Shown piece by piece: positions 50,652 to 59,534 of a DNA stretch of 59,541 nt (the stretch's first letter is position 1; each line of letters starts with the position of its first letter). The notes beneath the pieces are model-generated. The model worked only from the letters and a program-made list of their open reading frames with translations, was not told the DNA's origin and ran no database searches. The position numbers and the translations under genes were made by a program. Source of the stretch: Treponema sp. (lineage in GTDB: Bacteria > Spirochaetota > Spirochaetia > Treponematales > Breznakiellaceae); contig JAISAQ010000063.1 of the NCBI GenBank assembly GCA_031266775.1, positions 1 through 59,541 on the forward strand, in the 5' to 3' direction.

Positions 50652-51392
50652 TTAGAAGTTCCCTATCACCGTCTTTAGCGCGAAATACGCCCAGGGGATA
50701 AACACCGCCGGGATAAGGTTCGCCACCCGTATTTCCTTTACGGACAAGAAGTTAAAGCCTATGGCCGCTATGAGGAGGCTTCCTGAGGCCGACATTTCGG
50801 TGATGATCTCCTGGGTAAGAAGATCCCGTATTGCCAGGGAGACAAGCGCGATGCCCCCCTGGTAGAGCAGCACCGGGACGGCGGAGAAAAACACGCCTAT
50901 GCCCATGGAAGCGCCGAAGACAACCGAAATCGATCCGTCGAGTATGGATTTGGCGAAGAGGAGTTCGTGGTTTCCCTGAAGCCCGCTCTGAATGGAGCCG
51001 ACTATGGCCATGGAGCCCGAACAAAAAATAATACTGGCCGAAACAAAGCCTCTGGAAAAGGATCTGCCGCCGGCGTCCGCGCCCGTTACGCCCGCGGGGC
51101 CCGCCGCTTTTTTGCCCGCGGCGGCGAGCTTCCGTTCGGCCCAGCCGCCCAGGGAGTTCATCCATTTGTCTATATTGACAAGCTCCCCAAGAACGGCGCC
51201 TGTCACCATGCTCATGACAAGCAGAAGGATGTGCCGGCTTTCAAGGGCGCCCTTGATTCCCACAAAGACAATGGCAAGCCCTATGGCCTTTTTGATGATC
51301 TCCTCAAAACGCCCGGGAATGCCCCGGAGGAGAAAACGGCCGGCAAGAGAACAGAGCATGATCACGGCGGCGTTGACAAGGGGGCCCAGCAT
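50652..51392 (-). CDS. DUF554 membrane protein
   Basis: This 246-aa integral membrane protein matches DUF554 (YdfK/YqgA): GPLVNAAVIMLCSLAGRFLL at the start, LGELVNIDKWMNSLGGWAER, the central FVSASIIFCSGSMAIVGSIQ and SILDGSISVVFGASMGIGV. The function is unknown; it is probably a transporter or channel. ATG 51392 removes the upstream extension to 51446. It ends 11 nt after the aldo/keto reductase gene, so the pair is probably co-transcribed. Confidence 0.93.
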   Translation of the reverse strand: MLGPLVNAAVIMLCSLAGRFLLRGIPGRFEEIIKKAIGLAIVFVGIKGALESRHILLLVMSMVTGAVLGELVNIDKWMNSLGGWAERKLAAAGKKAAGPAGVTGADAGGRSFSRGFVSASIIFCSGSMAIVGSIQSGLQGNHELLFAKSILDGSISVVFGASMGIGVFFSAVPVLLYQGGIALVSLAIRDLLTQEIITEMSASGSLLIAAIGFNFLSVKEIRVANLIPAVFIPWAYFALKTVIGNF

Positions 51393-51403
51393 GTACGCTC
51401 CGC

Positions 51404-52324
51404 CTACGGAAGGGTGTTTCCGGCGGCAAGGTAAATTTCGTACCACTCCTCTTTGGTAAGGGTGATCTCCGGCGCCTTTACGCAGTCCTTAAGCCGTGAC
51501 GGGTTCATGGTGCCTGTTACCGGCTGGAAGCGGGCCGGATGACGGAGCAGCCAGGCCATGGCGACGGTGGTATTGGAGACCCCGTACTTTTTGGCGATCT
51601 CGTCTATCTTCCCGTTGAGTTTCGGGAACTTTTCGTTTCCCAAAAACACGCCTTCAAAAAAGCCGTACTGGAAGGGCGACCAGGGCTGAACGGTAATGTC
51701 GTTGAGACGGCAGAAGTCAAGGGTAAGGCCGTCGCGGTTCACCGCGTCGGCGTCCAGCATGTTCACGTGAAGCCCCTGGGAAATCATCGTGGCGTTGGTT
51801 ATCGAAAGCTGAAGCTGGTTGGCCACGATGGGCTGCTTGAGATATTTTTGAAGAAGCCGTATCTGCATGGGATTCTGGTTCGACACGCCGAAATGCCGCA
51901 CCTTTCCCGAAGAATGAAGCAGGCCGAATGCCTCGGCGACTTCCTCAGGCTCAACAAGGGCGTCGGGCCTGTGGAGGAGGAGCACGTCGATATAACCGGT
52001 TTTAAGCCGCCTGAGGCTCCCGTCCACCGACTTGAGTATGTGCTCCTTTGAAAAGTCAAAGGCTACCTGCGGCCGTATGCCGCATTTGGTCTGCAGCAGG
52101 ATCTTTTCCCTTACAGAGCTTGTCATCCCTATGGCATCCGCGAAGATCTCTTCGCAGGTCCCGCCGCCGTACACATCGGCGTGATCAAAAAAATACGCGC
52201 CAAGGTCCAGGGCGGTCTTTACAAAACGGGCCGCTTCCTCTTTTCCTATAGCGTTGATCCTCATACAGCCCACGGCAATAACAGGAACCGTGAGCCCCGA
52301 CAAACCAAGATTGATGGTCCTCAT
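51404..52324 (-). CDS. Aldo/keto reductase, YdhF-like
   Basis: This 306-aa TIM-barrel oxidoreductase has the catalytic tetrad elements FFDHADVYGGG (Asp, Tyr), LLQTKCGIR (Lys) and LLLHRPDALVEPEEV (His), and the NADPH region VTGTMNPSRLKDC. It reduces carbonyls of unknown identity. ATG 52324 follows AGAGGAGA. Confidence 0.94.
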   Translation of the reverse strand: MRTINLGLSGLTVPVIAVGCMRINAIGKEEAARFVKTALDLGAYFFDHADVYGGGTCEEIFADAIGMTSSVREKILLQTKCGIRPQVAFDFSKEHILKSVDGSLRRLKTGYIDVLLLHRPDALVEPEEVAEAFGLLHSSGKVRHFGVSNQNPMQIRLLQKYLKQPIVANQLQLSITNATMISQGLHVNMLDADAVNRDGLTLDFCRLNDITVQPWSPFQYGFFEGVFLGNEKFPKLNGKIDEIAKKYGVSNTTVAMAWLLRHPARFQPVTGTMNPSRLKDCVKAPEITLTKEEWYEIYLAAGNTLP

Positions 52325-52384
52325 TATATTCTCCTCTGGGACGATTCTAAAGGTTCACCGTAACGTTATGTCAATAGCCGGGTA

Positions 52385-52413
52385 ATGACAATTTTTCCTT
52401 CGTGTAGTATACT
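52385..52413 (+). promoter_or_regulatory. Promoter upstream of the 312-aa unknown gene
   Basis: ATGACA (52385-52390) and TATACT (52408-52413) are 17 nt apart. The ATG at 52426 is 12 nt further on, leaving a leader of about 5 nt and no ribosome site. Confidence 0.5.
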
Positions 52414-52425
52414 GAATAGACTTCT

Positions 52426-53364
52426 ATGTATAAAAGCATCTATGGCGAACAGGCTGCCTTCGCGTTCATAAAGGTTTTCGGCAGCCCCTTTTTAAGGAAG
52501 ACGGGCGCGGACTGCATGGTAAAACAGTTTTATCATTTTTTTTTCCGCCAGTACCGCGCGGCGCTGCAGCCCGGCCGCATCCCCGTAACGCCCGTCGATC
52601 ATCCCCTTGACGGCAAAATCCCCTTCACCCCTTCCTGGGTACATGTGTACCTCGACTTTGTCGGATTCTGGCTGCGCGTCATCGGCTTTCTTCACCATAC
52701 CTTCGCCCGCCGTTCGGATGAAGCGATAGAAAAGCTGATCCTGTCGGTAAGGAGGATCTACCTTGCCGCGGCCGGAATTTACGGCAAAAACCTTTCTACC
52801 ACATCGCGGCCCTTCTACATCGCAAGCCCTCATTTCTTCTTTATTCATCTCCTCGATCCGCACCTGTTGTGCATACCAAGCCTGCATGTAATGGTGGTGA
52901 TCAACGCCCACATACAGTTCAGGGACATAGTGCGGGGCATGGGAAGGGAAGCGGAATTTTTCCGCCAGACAAAAGAACTTGAAAGGGGCGCGGCCGCCAT
53001 TACCGAATCGCTCCTTTACGTCAAGCAGCACAGCATCAACTGCGTGGCCGCGGCGATGTACGTCCTGACCTGCGTCGACAGGCGGCTTTTTCCCGAAGAG
53101 GAGGCGGAGGCCTTTGTCTCGCGGCTTTTTTCCGGCGCGGCCTGGGCGCCTCGAATGCCGAAGACCCGGCTTCCCGAAGAAGACGGCCGCGCGGTGCGGG
53201 AGCACATTCTGTCCATGTACCGGCGCTTTATTGAAGAGGGACACGAAGCGAAAACATGGGAAGCGCCGCTGCTTGATTTTCTCCGTTCCCTTCAGGGAAA
53301 AAACGGCAAAAACAACGCGAACCGCAAAGGACCGGCTCCGGCCGGCCGTACAAACGTTCCATAA
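52426..53364 (+). CDS. Unknown protein with IPSLHV and KQHSINC motifs
   Basis: I do not recognise this 312-aa protein. It is rich in aromatic residues and histidine, with possible membrane-associated helices (HVYLDFVGFWLRVIGFL). LLCIPSLHVMVVINAHIQF and VKQHSINCVAAAMYVL recall the PSxH and Hx3D-type blocks of PAP2-fold enzymes, but the first PAP2 motif is not clear and the match may be chance. It is followed by a mutarotase-like gene after 15 nt, so an operon is likely. Confidence 0.55.
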   Translation: MYKSIYGEQAAFAFIKVFGSPFLRKTGADCMVKQFYHFFFRQYRAALQPGRIPVTPVDHPLDGKIPFTPSWVHVYLDFVGFWLRVIGFLHHTFARRSDEAIEKLILSVRRIYLAAAGIYGKNLSTTSRPFYIASPHFFFIHLLDPHLLCIPSLHVMVVINAHIQFRDIVRGMGREAEFFRQTKELERGAAAITESLLYVKQHSINCVAAAMYVLTCVDRRLFPEEEAEAFVSRLFSGAAWAPRMPKTRLPEEDGRAVREHILSMYRRFIEEGHEAKTWEAPLLDFLRSLQGKNGKNNANRKGPAPAGRTNVP

Positions 53365-53379
53365 AACAGGAGGACTCCA

Positions 53380-54672
53380 ATGGCGGGTATGCGCACAAAC
53401 GGTGAAAGAACGGTTTCGGAAGGCGGGGCGGAATTTTCCCGCGTAACGGAACTGGGAGGGCGGGAAGCGACGCTTCTTGAAAACGGAATGTTCCGCGTCA
53501 TGATAGACGACCAGGGGGGAATGATCCCCGAACTGTCGGCCGTCCAGGGCAAGAGCCGCGTCAACGCCCACTGGCTTCCCTGGTTCCGCTCAAATTCGGG
53601 GAAGCCCTTCGGCGCGGCGGAGGAGAAGTTCTGGAAGGCGGGCCTTCTCTACGATATAGCGGGAAATTTCCCCTGCGCTCCCAGTTTTGGTCCCGGCGGC
53701 AGCGGCGGCGGCGTCGAGATCCCCGTTCACGGCTGGACCGCGAACCGCCCCTGGCGCTTTGTTACAGGCGGAACGGACGGGGAAAGCGGCGCGGCCTTCG
53801 CCGTTTCGGAAATGGAAAGCCCGGAGGGAAGCATGCCCCTTTCGTTCAAAAAGACAGACGCCGTTGTACCGGGCGAAAGCGTTCATTACGCAAGCCTTGA
53901 AATAACGAACAGGGGAAAAAGCGATCTTGAAATATGCTGCGGCTGGCACAACACCCTGGGGGCCCCTTTCCTGCAGCCGGGCTGCCGTGTTTCCGGAGCG
54001 GCCGGCCGCTGGAGTACGCCGCCTGAAGGAGGCGAATTTGACCGGACAACGCGGCTCGTGCCGGACGCGGAATTTGCCTCGCTCGCCGAAGCGCCTCTTG
54101 CGGGAGGCGGAAAGGCCGACCTTTCGCTTGTTCCCGGTCCCATAGGCTACACCGATTTTGCGTGCGGCGTCATTCCCGCATCGGCGCATCTGGGCTGGTC
54201 CGCCCTTGTCAATCCGGCCCTTGGCCTTGCCTACGTCTGTTTCTTTCCGGGAAAAGCCGCCGCCACACAGGACGATATTGTCCTCCGCTTCAACGATCTC
54301 TGGATGCAGTACGGCGGCCGGAATTTTACCCCCTGGGCTCCCTGTGAAGGGGGAACCGATCTTGCCTACTGCCTGGGTACGGAAAACGCCGCGGCGGCCT
54401 TTGCCTACGGTCTTGAATATTCACGCAAAAGGGGGGAAGTTTTAGGCGCGCCCGCCGTCGTGGTTATTCCCGCGGGGAAAAGCAGAACCCTCCGCTACGG
54501 CACGCTCTTTGCCCCCTATGGCGAAAAAACCCTTGACGGGGGAATCGCCGCCGTTGAAGGCGGAGAGGGTATCCTTGCCTGCGGGGGAAAAGAAGGAACG
54601 GTACGTTTCGGCGCGGACGGGGAATTCAGGGTTCTTAAAAAAATAGAAAGGCGCATGGGCGGCGCCGGCTAA
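53380..54672 (+). CDS. Galactose-mutarotase-fold protein, hypothetical
   Basis: This 430-aa beta-rich protein resembles aldose 1-epimerase-type domains: VMIDDQGGMIPEL at the start, EIPVHGWTANRPWRF with a histidine like that of mutarotases, SLEITNRGKSDLEICCGWHN and a terminal catalytic-type Glu region. The specific sugar is unknown. ATG 53380 follows ACAGGAGGA. It converges on the pseudouridine synthase gene, with an 8-nt gap. Confidence 0.6.
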   Translation: MAGMRTNGERTVSEGGAEFSRVTELGGREATLLENGMFRVMIDDQGGMIPELSAVQGKSRVNAHWLPWFRSNSGKPFGAAEEKFWKAGLLYDIAGNFPCAPSFGPGGSGGGVEIPVHGWTANRPWRFVTGGTDGESGAAFAVSEMESPEGSMPLSFKKTDAVVPGESVHYASLEITNRGKSDLEICCGWHNTLGAPFLQPGCRVSGAAGRWSTPPEGGEFDRTTRLVPDAEFASLAEAPLAGGGKADLSLVPGPIGYTDFACGVIPASAHLGWSALVNPALGLAYVCFFPGKAAATQDDIVLRFNDLWMQYGGRNFTPWAPCEGGTDLAYCLGTENAAAAFAYGLEYSRKRGEVLGAPAVVVIPAGKSRTLRYGTLFAPYGEKTLDGGIAAVEGGEGILACGGKEGTVRFGADGEFRVLKKIERRMGGAG

Positions 54673-54680
54673 CACGGCGA

Positions 54681-55427
54681 TCATCGCGGAGTTTTGCCTT
54701 CGGTAAAACTCCCGAAGCGGACCGGCGTTCCGGCGCTTTCCTCAAAGGCCATCCAGAGGGAATCGGGGAGGCCGCCGGGAGCGGAGGGGGGAGGCGGGGC
54801 GTATACGGTAACGGTTTCCCCCGTCTTGAATACGGGAAAGGAAAGCGAGCAGGCGTGCAGCCGTATGCCGCCGCCCTTTTCACTCCGCCGCGCGCCGTAT
54901 TTCAGATCGCCTTTGATGTGCAGATCCAGCCGGGCAAGCTGCGCGCGGATCTGATGGCGCCGTCCTGTTAAAAGTTCAATCTCAAGAAAAAGATAACGGT
55001 CTCCCTTTCCCGCGATACGGTAGCGGAGGGCGGCCCGTTTCCTCCCCGGCCCCTCCCCGTCAAAGGCGGCGCTCTTTGACGGGCCGGCCTTGATCCAGTG
55101 CACAAGTTCCCCGCTTTGGGGAATTTCCCGGCCGGGCATTTCGGTAACGGCCCAGTACATTTTTTTGATACTGCCCTCCCCGCCCCTTCCTTCGGAATGT
55201 TCCGCAAAGGCCCTGCCCAAAAAGGCAAGGGCTTCCCTGTTTCTCGCGAAAAGAACGCAGCCTGAAACGGGAACATCGAGGCGGTGCACGGCAAAGAAGG
55301 GGCCGCCCAGGCGTTCCTCAAGGAGCCGGGGCAGACTGGTCATGGCCGGGGGGCAAAGAGGCTCGGATGATTCGCCGGGCGCCTTGTTTACCACAGCGCA
55401 GTCGCCGTCAATAAAAACCGTTTCCAT
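54681..55427 (-). CDS. RluA-family pseudouridine synthase
   Basis: This 248-aa enzyme has the RluA signature FFAVHRLDVPVSGCVLFA with the catalytic aspartate in HRLD, then TGRRHQIRAQLARLDLHIKG and GGIRLHACSLSFP. It isomerises uridine in rRNA or tRNA; the site is unknown. There is no S4 domain. It starts at ATG 55427, overlapping the NagZ stop by one base (TAATG). Confidence 0.93.
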   Translation of the reverse strand: METVFIDGDCAVVNKAPGESSEPLCPPAMTSLPRLLEERLGGPFFAVHRLDVPVSGCVLFARNREALAFLGRAFAEHSEGRGGEGSIKKMYWAVTEMPGREIPQSGELVHWIKAGPSKSAAFDGEGPGRKRAALRYRIAGKGDRYLFLEIELLTGRRHQIRAQLARLDLHIKGDLKYGARRSEKGGGIRLHACSLSFPVFKTGETVTVYAPPPPSAPGGLPDSLWMAFEESAGTPVRFGSFTEGKTPR

Positions 55428-56713
55428 TAGTCAAGAAGCCCCAGCCGTATTTTTTCCGCGACAACGCGCTCCGCCGATTTCAGAAGGGCTTCCCGCGAAA
55501 GCCGCCCGTCTTTAAGGGCCGCGAGGATGGCGGCGTGCGTCTTCCTGAGGGAGGAAGGCCAGGCCATGATCATGTCCGCCCCGGCGGCAAGGGACGCGGC
55601 GGCGGCCTCTTCGGGATCAAGGCCCGAAATCCGGACGGCGCCCATGGAAAAATCATCGGCGATAATAATGCCCCCGAAACCCAAGCCGCCCCTGAGCCAC
55701 CCTTCCATAACCGGCCGGGAAAGGCTGGCGATGCGCTCCCCGTCCACGGCGGGAACAAGCGCGTGCGAAACCATGACGGCCGGAACGCGGCCGTCCTTGA
55801 TGAGCGCGGCAAAGGGAGACGCCATTTCCTCCAGGGCCGCCCTGTCTTTCCCCAGCGCCTGGGAGGCCAGGTGGGGATCGGTTCCGGTATTGCCGGGGAA
55901 ATGCTTCAGCGTGCAGGAGATCCCCGCCCTTTCCATGCCCCGCATAAAAGCCGCCGAGGCGGCCCTGACAAAGAGGGGATCTTCCCCAAAAGACCTGCCG
56001 TCAAGAAAGGAGAGGTTTTCGGCGTCAAGAACCTCCGAGACCGGGGCAAGGTTCACCGTGATCCCAAGCTCCCGTATTTCCGTTCCCGATTTGAAGGCGG
56101 CTTCCTCAAGCGCGGCGAGCGCCGCCGCTTCCCCTTCCCTGTCGGCCAGGCCCCGCCAGAAGGCGGCGGCCGGAAGCCGCGAGACGCCGGGGCCGAAGCG
56201 GTGTACCGGGCCGCCTTCATGATCCACCGCGATGAAGGGAGGAATGCCCGCAAAGGGCCGCGCGCCTGAGGCCCCGTCCGGAAGGGCCGCGTCCGCCGCG
56301 TCTACTACGTCCGCCACAGACGGAAGGGCAGCCGCGGACGGAACCGTGTTCATCCCTATAAAGGCGGAACATTCGGCAAGGAACGCCTTTACATCCTCTT
56401 TTTCCGCGTTCAGATTGTACCTGAAAAGCACGAGGCCGCCCGCGGGACAATCCTCAAGGAGCCCCTTCATGGCGCCGCCGAGGTTCCGGCTGCCGTCCAA
56501 ACCCGAGAAGATCACCTGCGCGGCAAGGAGCCTGTCGTCAAGGGCGGAGACAATGGCGGCGGCGCGGCCGGCCGCCTGGTCTTCGTACGGAGACGCCCAT
56601 GCCCGCCCCCCCGTGACAAACAATACGGACAAAACGGCGGAAAGGCATGCGTTAACCTGAAAAACGGCGGGACGGGGCGGGGCGCTCATTGCGTACAACC
56701 TGTCACGCGGCAT
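55427..56713 (-). CDS. nagZ: Beta-N-acetylhexosaminidase, GH3 (NagZ-like), exported
   Basis: This 428-aa protein has a signal peptide (CLSAVLSVLFVTGGRAWA) and a GH3 domain with FIAVDHEGGPVHRF, CTLKHFPGNTGTDPHLAS and the nucleophile aspartate in IIIADDFSMGAV. It removes N-acetylglucosamine from peptidoglycan fragments. Export distinguishes it from the cytoplasmic NagZ of E. coli. ATG 56713 overlaps the upstream gene; ATG 56689 is a good alternative. Confidence 0.9.
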   Translation of the reverse strand: MPRDRLYAMSAPPRPAVFQVNACLSAVLSVLFVTGGRAWASPYEDQAAGRAAAIVSALDDRLLAAQVIFSGLDGSRNLGGAMKGLLEDCPAGGLVLFRYNLNAEKEDVKAFLAECSAFIGMNTVPSAAALPSVADVVDAADAALPDGASGARPFAGIPPFIAVDHEGGPVHRFGPGVSRLPAAAFWRGLADREGEAAALAALEEAAFKSGTEIRELGITVNLAPVSEVLDAENLSFLDGRSFGEDPLFVRAASAAFMRGMERAGISCTLKHFPGNTGTDPHLASQALGKDRAALEEMASPFAALIKDGRVPAVMVSHALVPAVDGERIASLSRPVMEGWLRGGLGFGGIIIADDFSMGAVRISGLDPEEAAAASLAAGADMIMAWPSSLRKTHAAILAALKDGRLSREALLKSAERVVAEKIRLGLLD

Positions 56714-57389
56714 GCTGCCCGCCGGAAAGGGGGCGGCGCTTTATCAGCCTGAAGGACCAGTACAGCATATTAAGGAAGATGCCCATGAACAGTGTCAAAC
56801 CCCAGGCGCGGGGATGTTCGGCGGGGTTTATCACGCTGTCGCCTATGTCGCTTAACAGGGGGAACGGTTCGGTAATAAGGTTCCAGCTGTTCCACCTGAG
56901 GTAGCGGCCAAGGTAGACGCCGAAACTTCCCGCAAAGAGCAGGATCGCCGAAACAAGAGTAACGCACCGGCGCTTCATTGTTTTTTCCAGTATTCTCTCA
57001 ATGTCCCACAGGCTCAGGAAGCCGAAGAGCAGCCCCGTCCAGGCAAAGGAAAGTATCAAAAGCGCGTCAAACCACACCGGCATTGACGAACGGGACTTGA
57101 GGTGAAAAATGTCGGTGAGTATATACGGCGCGTTCGGAAAGAAAATCAGCCAGAAAAAAAACAAAACGGCAAGGGCTATTTTCGACTTTTGTATCTTCGA
57201 ATTAACGGCGCTTAACGTGGTAAGGCCCCAGGGGACAAAGGCAAGAAACAAATTCCAGTTAAGAAAAAGAAAACGCCGGCTGCCCGCATAAAGGCACCTG
57301 AACACCGAAAAGGAAACGCAGAGCAGCGAGAGGCCCCCCATAAACAGCGCCTCGTTAAAACGTTCCGATTTACCTGGAATCCCCGTCAT
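56703..57389 (-). CDS. DUF1361 membrane protein
   Basis: This 228-aa integral membrane protein has the DUF1361 features NWNLFLAFVPWGLTTL, FFPNAPYILTDIFHLKSR, PVWFDALLILSFAWTGLLFG and GVYLGRYLRWNSWNLI. The function is unknown. It probably starts the operon DUF1361-nagZ-pseudouridine synthase, as genes overlap by 11 and 1 nt. Confidence 0.92.
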   Translation of the reverse strand: MTGIPGKSERFNEALFMGGLSLLCVSFSVFRCLYAGSRRFLFLNWNLFLAFVPWGLTTLSAVNSKIQKSKIALAVLFFFWLIFFPNAPYILTDIFHLKSRSSMPVWFDALLILSFAWTGLLFGFLSLWDIERILEKTMKRRCVTLVSAILLFAGSFGVYLGRYLRWNSWNLITEPFPLLSDIGDSVINPAEHPRAWGLTLFMGIFLNMLYWSFRLIKRRPLSGGQHAA

Positions 57390-57460
57390 GAACCTATCCG
57401 CTTTCCCCGCTGCCTGTATTTTCCATAAAATGTACTGTAATGTATAGTGGCGGAGCGTGT

Positions 57461-58903
57461 ATGTCCCTTAACTGGAAAGAGATAAACCTCATTCTTTCGG
57501 AACTGGATCTGGAGGGCATGAGGATAGAGAAGGCGGTGCAGAGCGCCTTTGACATAGTGGCCCTGCGGCTCTACGGAAGGGGGGCGTCAAAGACCCTGCT
57601 CTTCTCCCTTTCGCCCGGCGCCGCCAGGCTCCACGAGACATCGAGGCCCGTTCCCAAAAACTCAAGCCCCCTGCGTTTCGCCGAATTCCTCAACTCGCGG
57701 ATCGTTAACGGCCGTATCGAAAGCGCCGTACAGCTTGGAAAGGACCGCATTGTCCGCATCGTCATACGCCGGGGAGAACACGTCTTCAGGCTCTACGCGC
57801 GCCTGTGGTCAAACGCCGCCAACATCATCGTCACGGACGAAGAGGGAACGGTGCTTGACGCCATGCGGCGCCTTCCCCGCCGCGGGGAAAAAAGCGGCGG
57901 CCGCTATGCCCCGGAAGAAACCATGGAACAGAACGCGCCGGGAAAAGAAAGTCAGGCGCAAAGGGATTACGAGATCAGGGAATTTCCCGAAACAGGGGAC
58001 GAAACCCTTTCCTTCAACAAAAAAATAGACGACTGGTACGCCGGACACTCAGGGGCGCTGTCCCTTGAAAAACTCCGGGAACAGGCAAGAAAAACCTGCG
58101 AAGGAAGCATGGGGCGTATTGCCGCTTCCCTCGAAAGGCTTAAGGAAAAGGAGGCGGAATTCGCCGCTTCAGGACAGCTTAAGGAATACGCCGGCATCAT
58201 TCTTGCCAATCAGGACGCCATAGGGGACGGGGACGAATGGCTTGAAGCGGACAATTTTTACCGGGGCGGGAAAATCAGAATACCTCTTGAAAAGGGAAAG
58301 AGCCCCGCGGCCCAGGCGGAAGCGTATTACGAACGCTACCGCAAGGCAAAGAGCGGCGGGATTGAACTGCGGGCGGAGATAGAAGCAGGTGAAAGGGAAC
58401 TGACGGCGCTTGAAGAGCGGCTTGCCGGCCTGCTTGCGGAAGAGAACCCCCTTGTTCTGCAAAAGATCCTCAAGAGCGGGGGAACGCCTCCGGCGACCGG
58501 GGCGGACCGGAAAAGGCCGGGGCTTTCTTTCAGGCGGCGCGACTGGCTTATCATGGTGGGGCGGGACGCCTCGGAAAACGACGCCCTTCTCCGCCGCCAT
58601 GTAAAGGGAAACGACATCTGGCTCCACGCAAGGGATTACCCCGGCGCCTATGTGTTCATCAAACAGCATTCGGGCAAGAGCGTTCCCCTGGACATTCTCC
58701 TTGACGCGGGAAACCTGGCTATCTTCTATTCAAAAGGCCGGAACGGCGGCGAAGGGGATCTCTTCTACACCCCGGTTAAATACCTTCGCCGGGTAAAAAA
58801 CGGGAAAAAGGGCCTTGTGCTTCCGTCGCAGGAAAAAAACCTTCATATAAAAACCGATCCGAAACGGCTTGCGGAACTTGAAAGCTGCCGCATAGAAAAG
58901 TGA
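57461..58903 (+). CDS. rqcH: NFACT/RqcH-family ribosome quality control protein
   Basis: This 480-aa protein has an NFACT-N domain with the DR motif (D95-R96 in QLGKDRIVRIV) that RqcH needs for alanine tailing, a coiled-coil middle (residues ~195-340) and an NFACT-R domain (DWLIMVGRDASENDALLRRH, GNDIWLHARDYPGAYVFIK). It recognises stalled large ribosomal subunits and adds C-terminal tails to blocked peptides. It is shorter than usual (about 570 aa). ATG 57461 follows GGAG. A hairpin repeat abuts its stop codon. Confidence 0.9.
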   Translation: MSLNWKEINLILSELDLEGMRIEKAVQSAFDIVALRLYGRGASKTLLFSLSPGAARLHETSRPVPKNSSPLRFAEFLNSRIVNGRIESAVQLGKDRIVRIVIRRGEHVFRLYARLWSNAANIIVTDEEGTVLDAMRRLPRRGEKSGGRYAPEETMEQNAPGKESQAQRDYEIREFPETGDETLSFNKKIDDWYAGHSGALSLEKLREQARKTCEGSMGRIAASLERLKEKEAEFAASGQLKEYAGIILANQDAIGDGDEWLEADNFYRGGKIRIPLEKGKSPAAQAEAYYERYRKAKSGGIELRAEIEAGERELTALEERLAGLLAEENPLVLQKILKSGGTPPATGADRKRPGLSFRRRDWLIMVGRDASENDALLRRHVKGNDIWLHARDYPGAYVFIKQHSGKSVPLDILLDAGNLAIFYSKGRNGGEGDLFYTPVKYLRRVKNGKKGLVLPSQEKNLHIKTDPKRLAELESCRIEK

Positions 58904-58982
58904 ACCACAGACAGACACAGACCAACACGGACAAAATATACATTTGAAACCAAAAGTCCGTGTTTGTCTGTATGGTCTGTGG
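58904..58982 (+). repeat. CACAGAC-type hairpin element, copy E
   Basis: CCACAGACAGACACAGACC (from 58905) pairs with GGTCTGTGG (to 58982) and TGTCTG across the loop ATATACATTTGAAACC. It starts on the last base of the NFACT stop codon and may act as a transcript end. Confidence 0.85.
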
Positions 58983-59019
58983 GTGAATTCGAAATTCCTG
59001 GGGTTAAGCCTCCGCTCAC

Positions 59020-59048
59020 TTGTAAAAACAATAGTTATATTCTACACT
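59020..59048 (+). promoter_or_regulatory. Promoter of cheX-like gene
   Basis: TTGTAA (59020-59025) and TACACT (59043-59048) are 17 nt apart, giving a leader of about 20 nt before ATG 59073. Confidence 0.5.
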
Positions 59049-59072
59049 GGACATTAATACCAAGAAAATTTT

Positions 59073-59534
59073 ATGGAACAATATATTCAGCCTTTTGTCC
59101 AGGTAAGCAAGACGGTCTTTAAAGATCTTTTGAACTGTGAAATAGTTCCCGGCCGTGCATATTTTATCCAGAAAGAAGCTTTTCTTGACTGGGATATTTC
59201 CGGGATTATCGCCTTAACCGGCGAGGTAAAAGGCCTTATCGCCATTTCGATGAAATCCCCCACAGCGGCCAGAATAGCCGGCAGCCTTATCGGTGAAGGG
59301 AATAACTCCTCTGATGCCGATGTGGTTGATGCAATCGGCGAAGTCGTAAACATTATTGCCGGAAATGTCAAAAAGAGCCTGGAAGATATGTTCAGGATAA
59401 TCATTTCCCTGCCTACTGTTGTCCGGGGAAAAGCCCATGCTATTGTAATTCCCGAAGAAAGAACCCGGCTTTTGTGTATACCCTTTACTGTTTTTGAGAC
59501 CGATACGATTTGGTTGTCTCTAACCATTGATTAA
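59073..59534 (+). CDS. cheX: CheX-like chemotaxis phosphatase
   Basis: This 153-aa protein has the CheC/CheX fold and active-site helix DVVDAIGEVVNIIAGNVKKS, with the paired Glu and Asn that dephosphorylate CheY-P. In spirochaetes CheX is the main CheY phosphatase and controls flagellar reversals. No other chemotaxis gene is in the window. The stop is seven bases before the window end, so any partner genes are downstream. Confidence 0.9.
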   Translation: MEQYIQPFVQVSKTVFKDLLNCEIVPGRAYFIQKEAFLDWDISGIIALTGEVKGLIAISMKSPTAARIAGSLIGEGNNSSDADVVDAIGEVVNIIAGNVKKSLEDMFRIIISLPTVVRGKAHAIVIPEERTRLLCIPFTVFETDTIWLSLTID

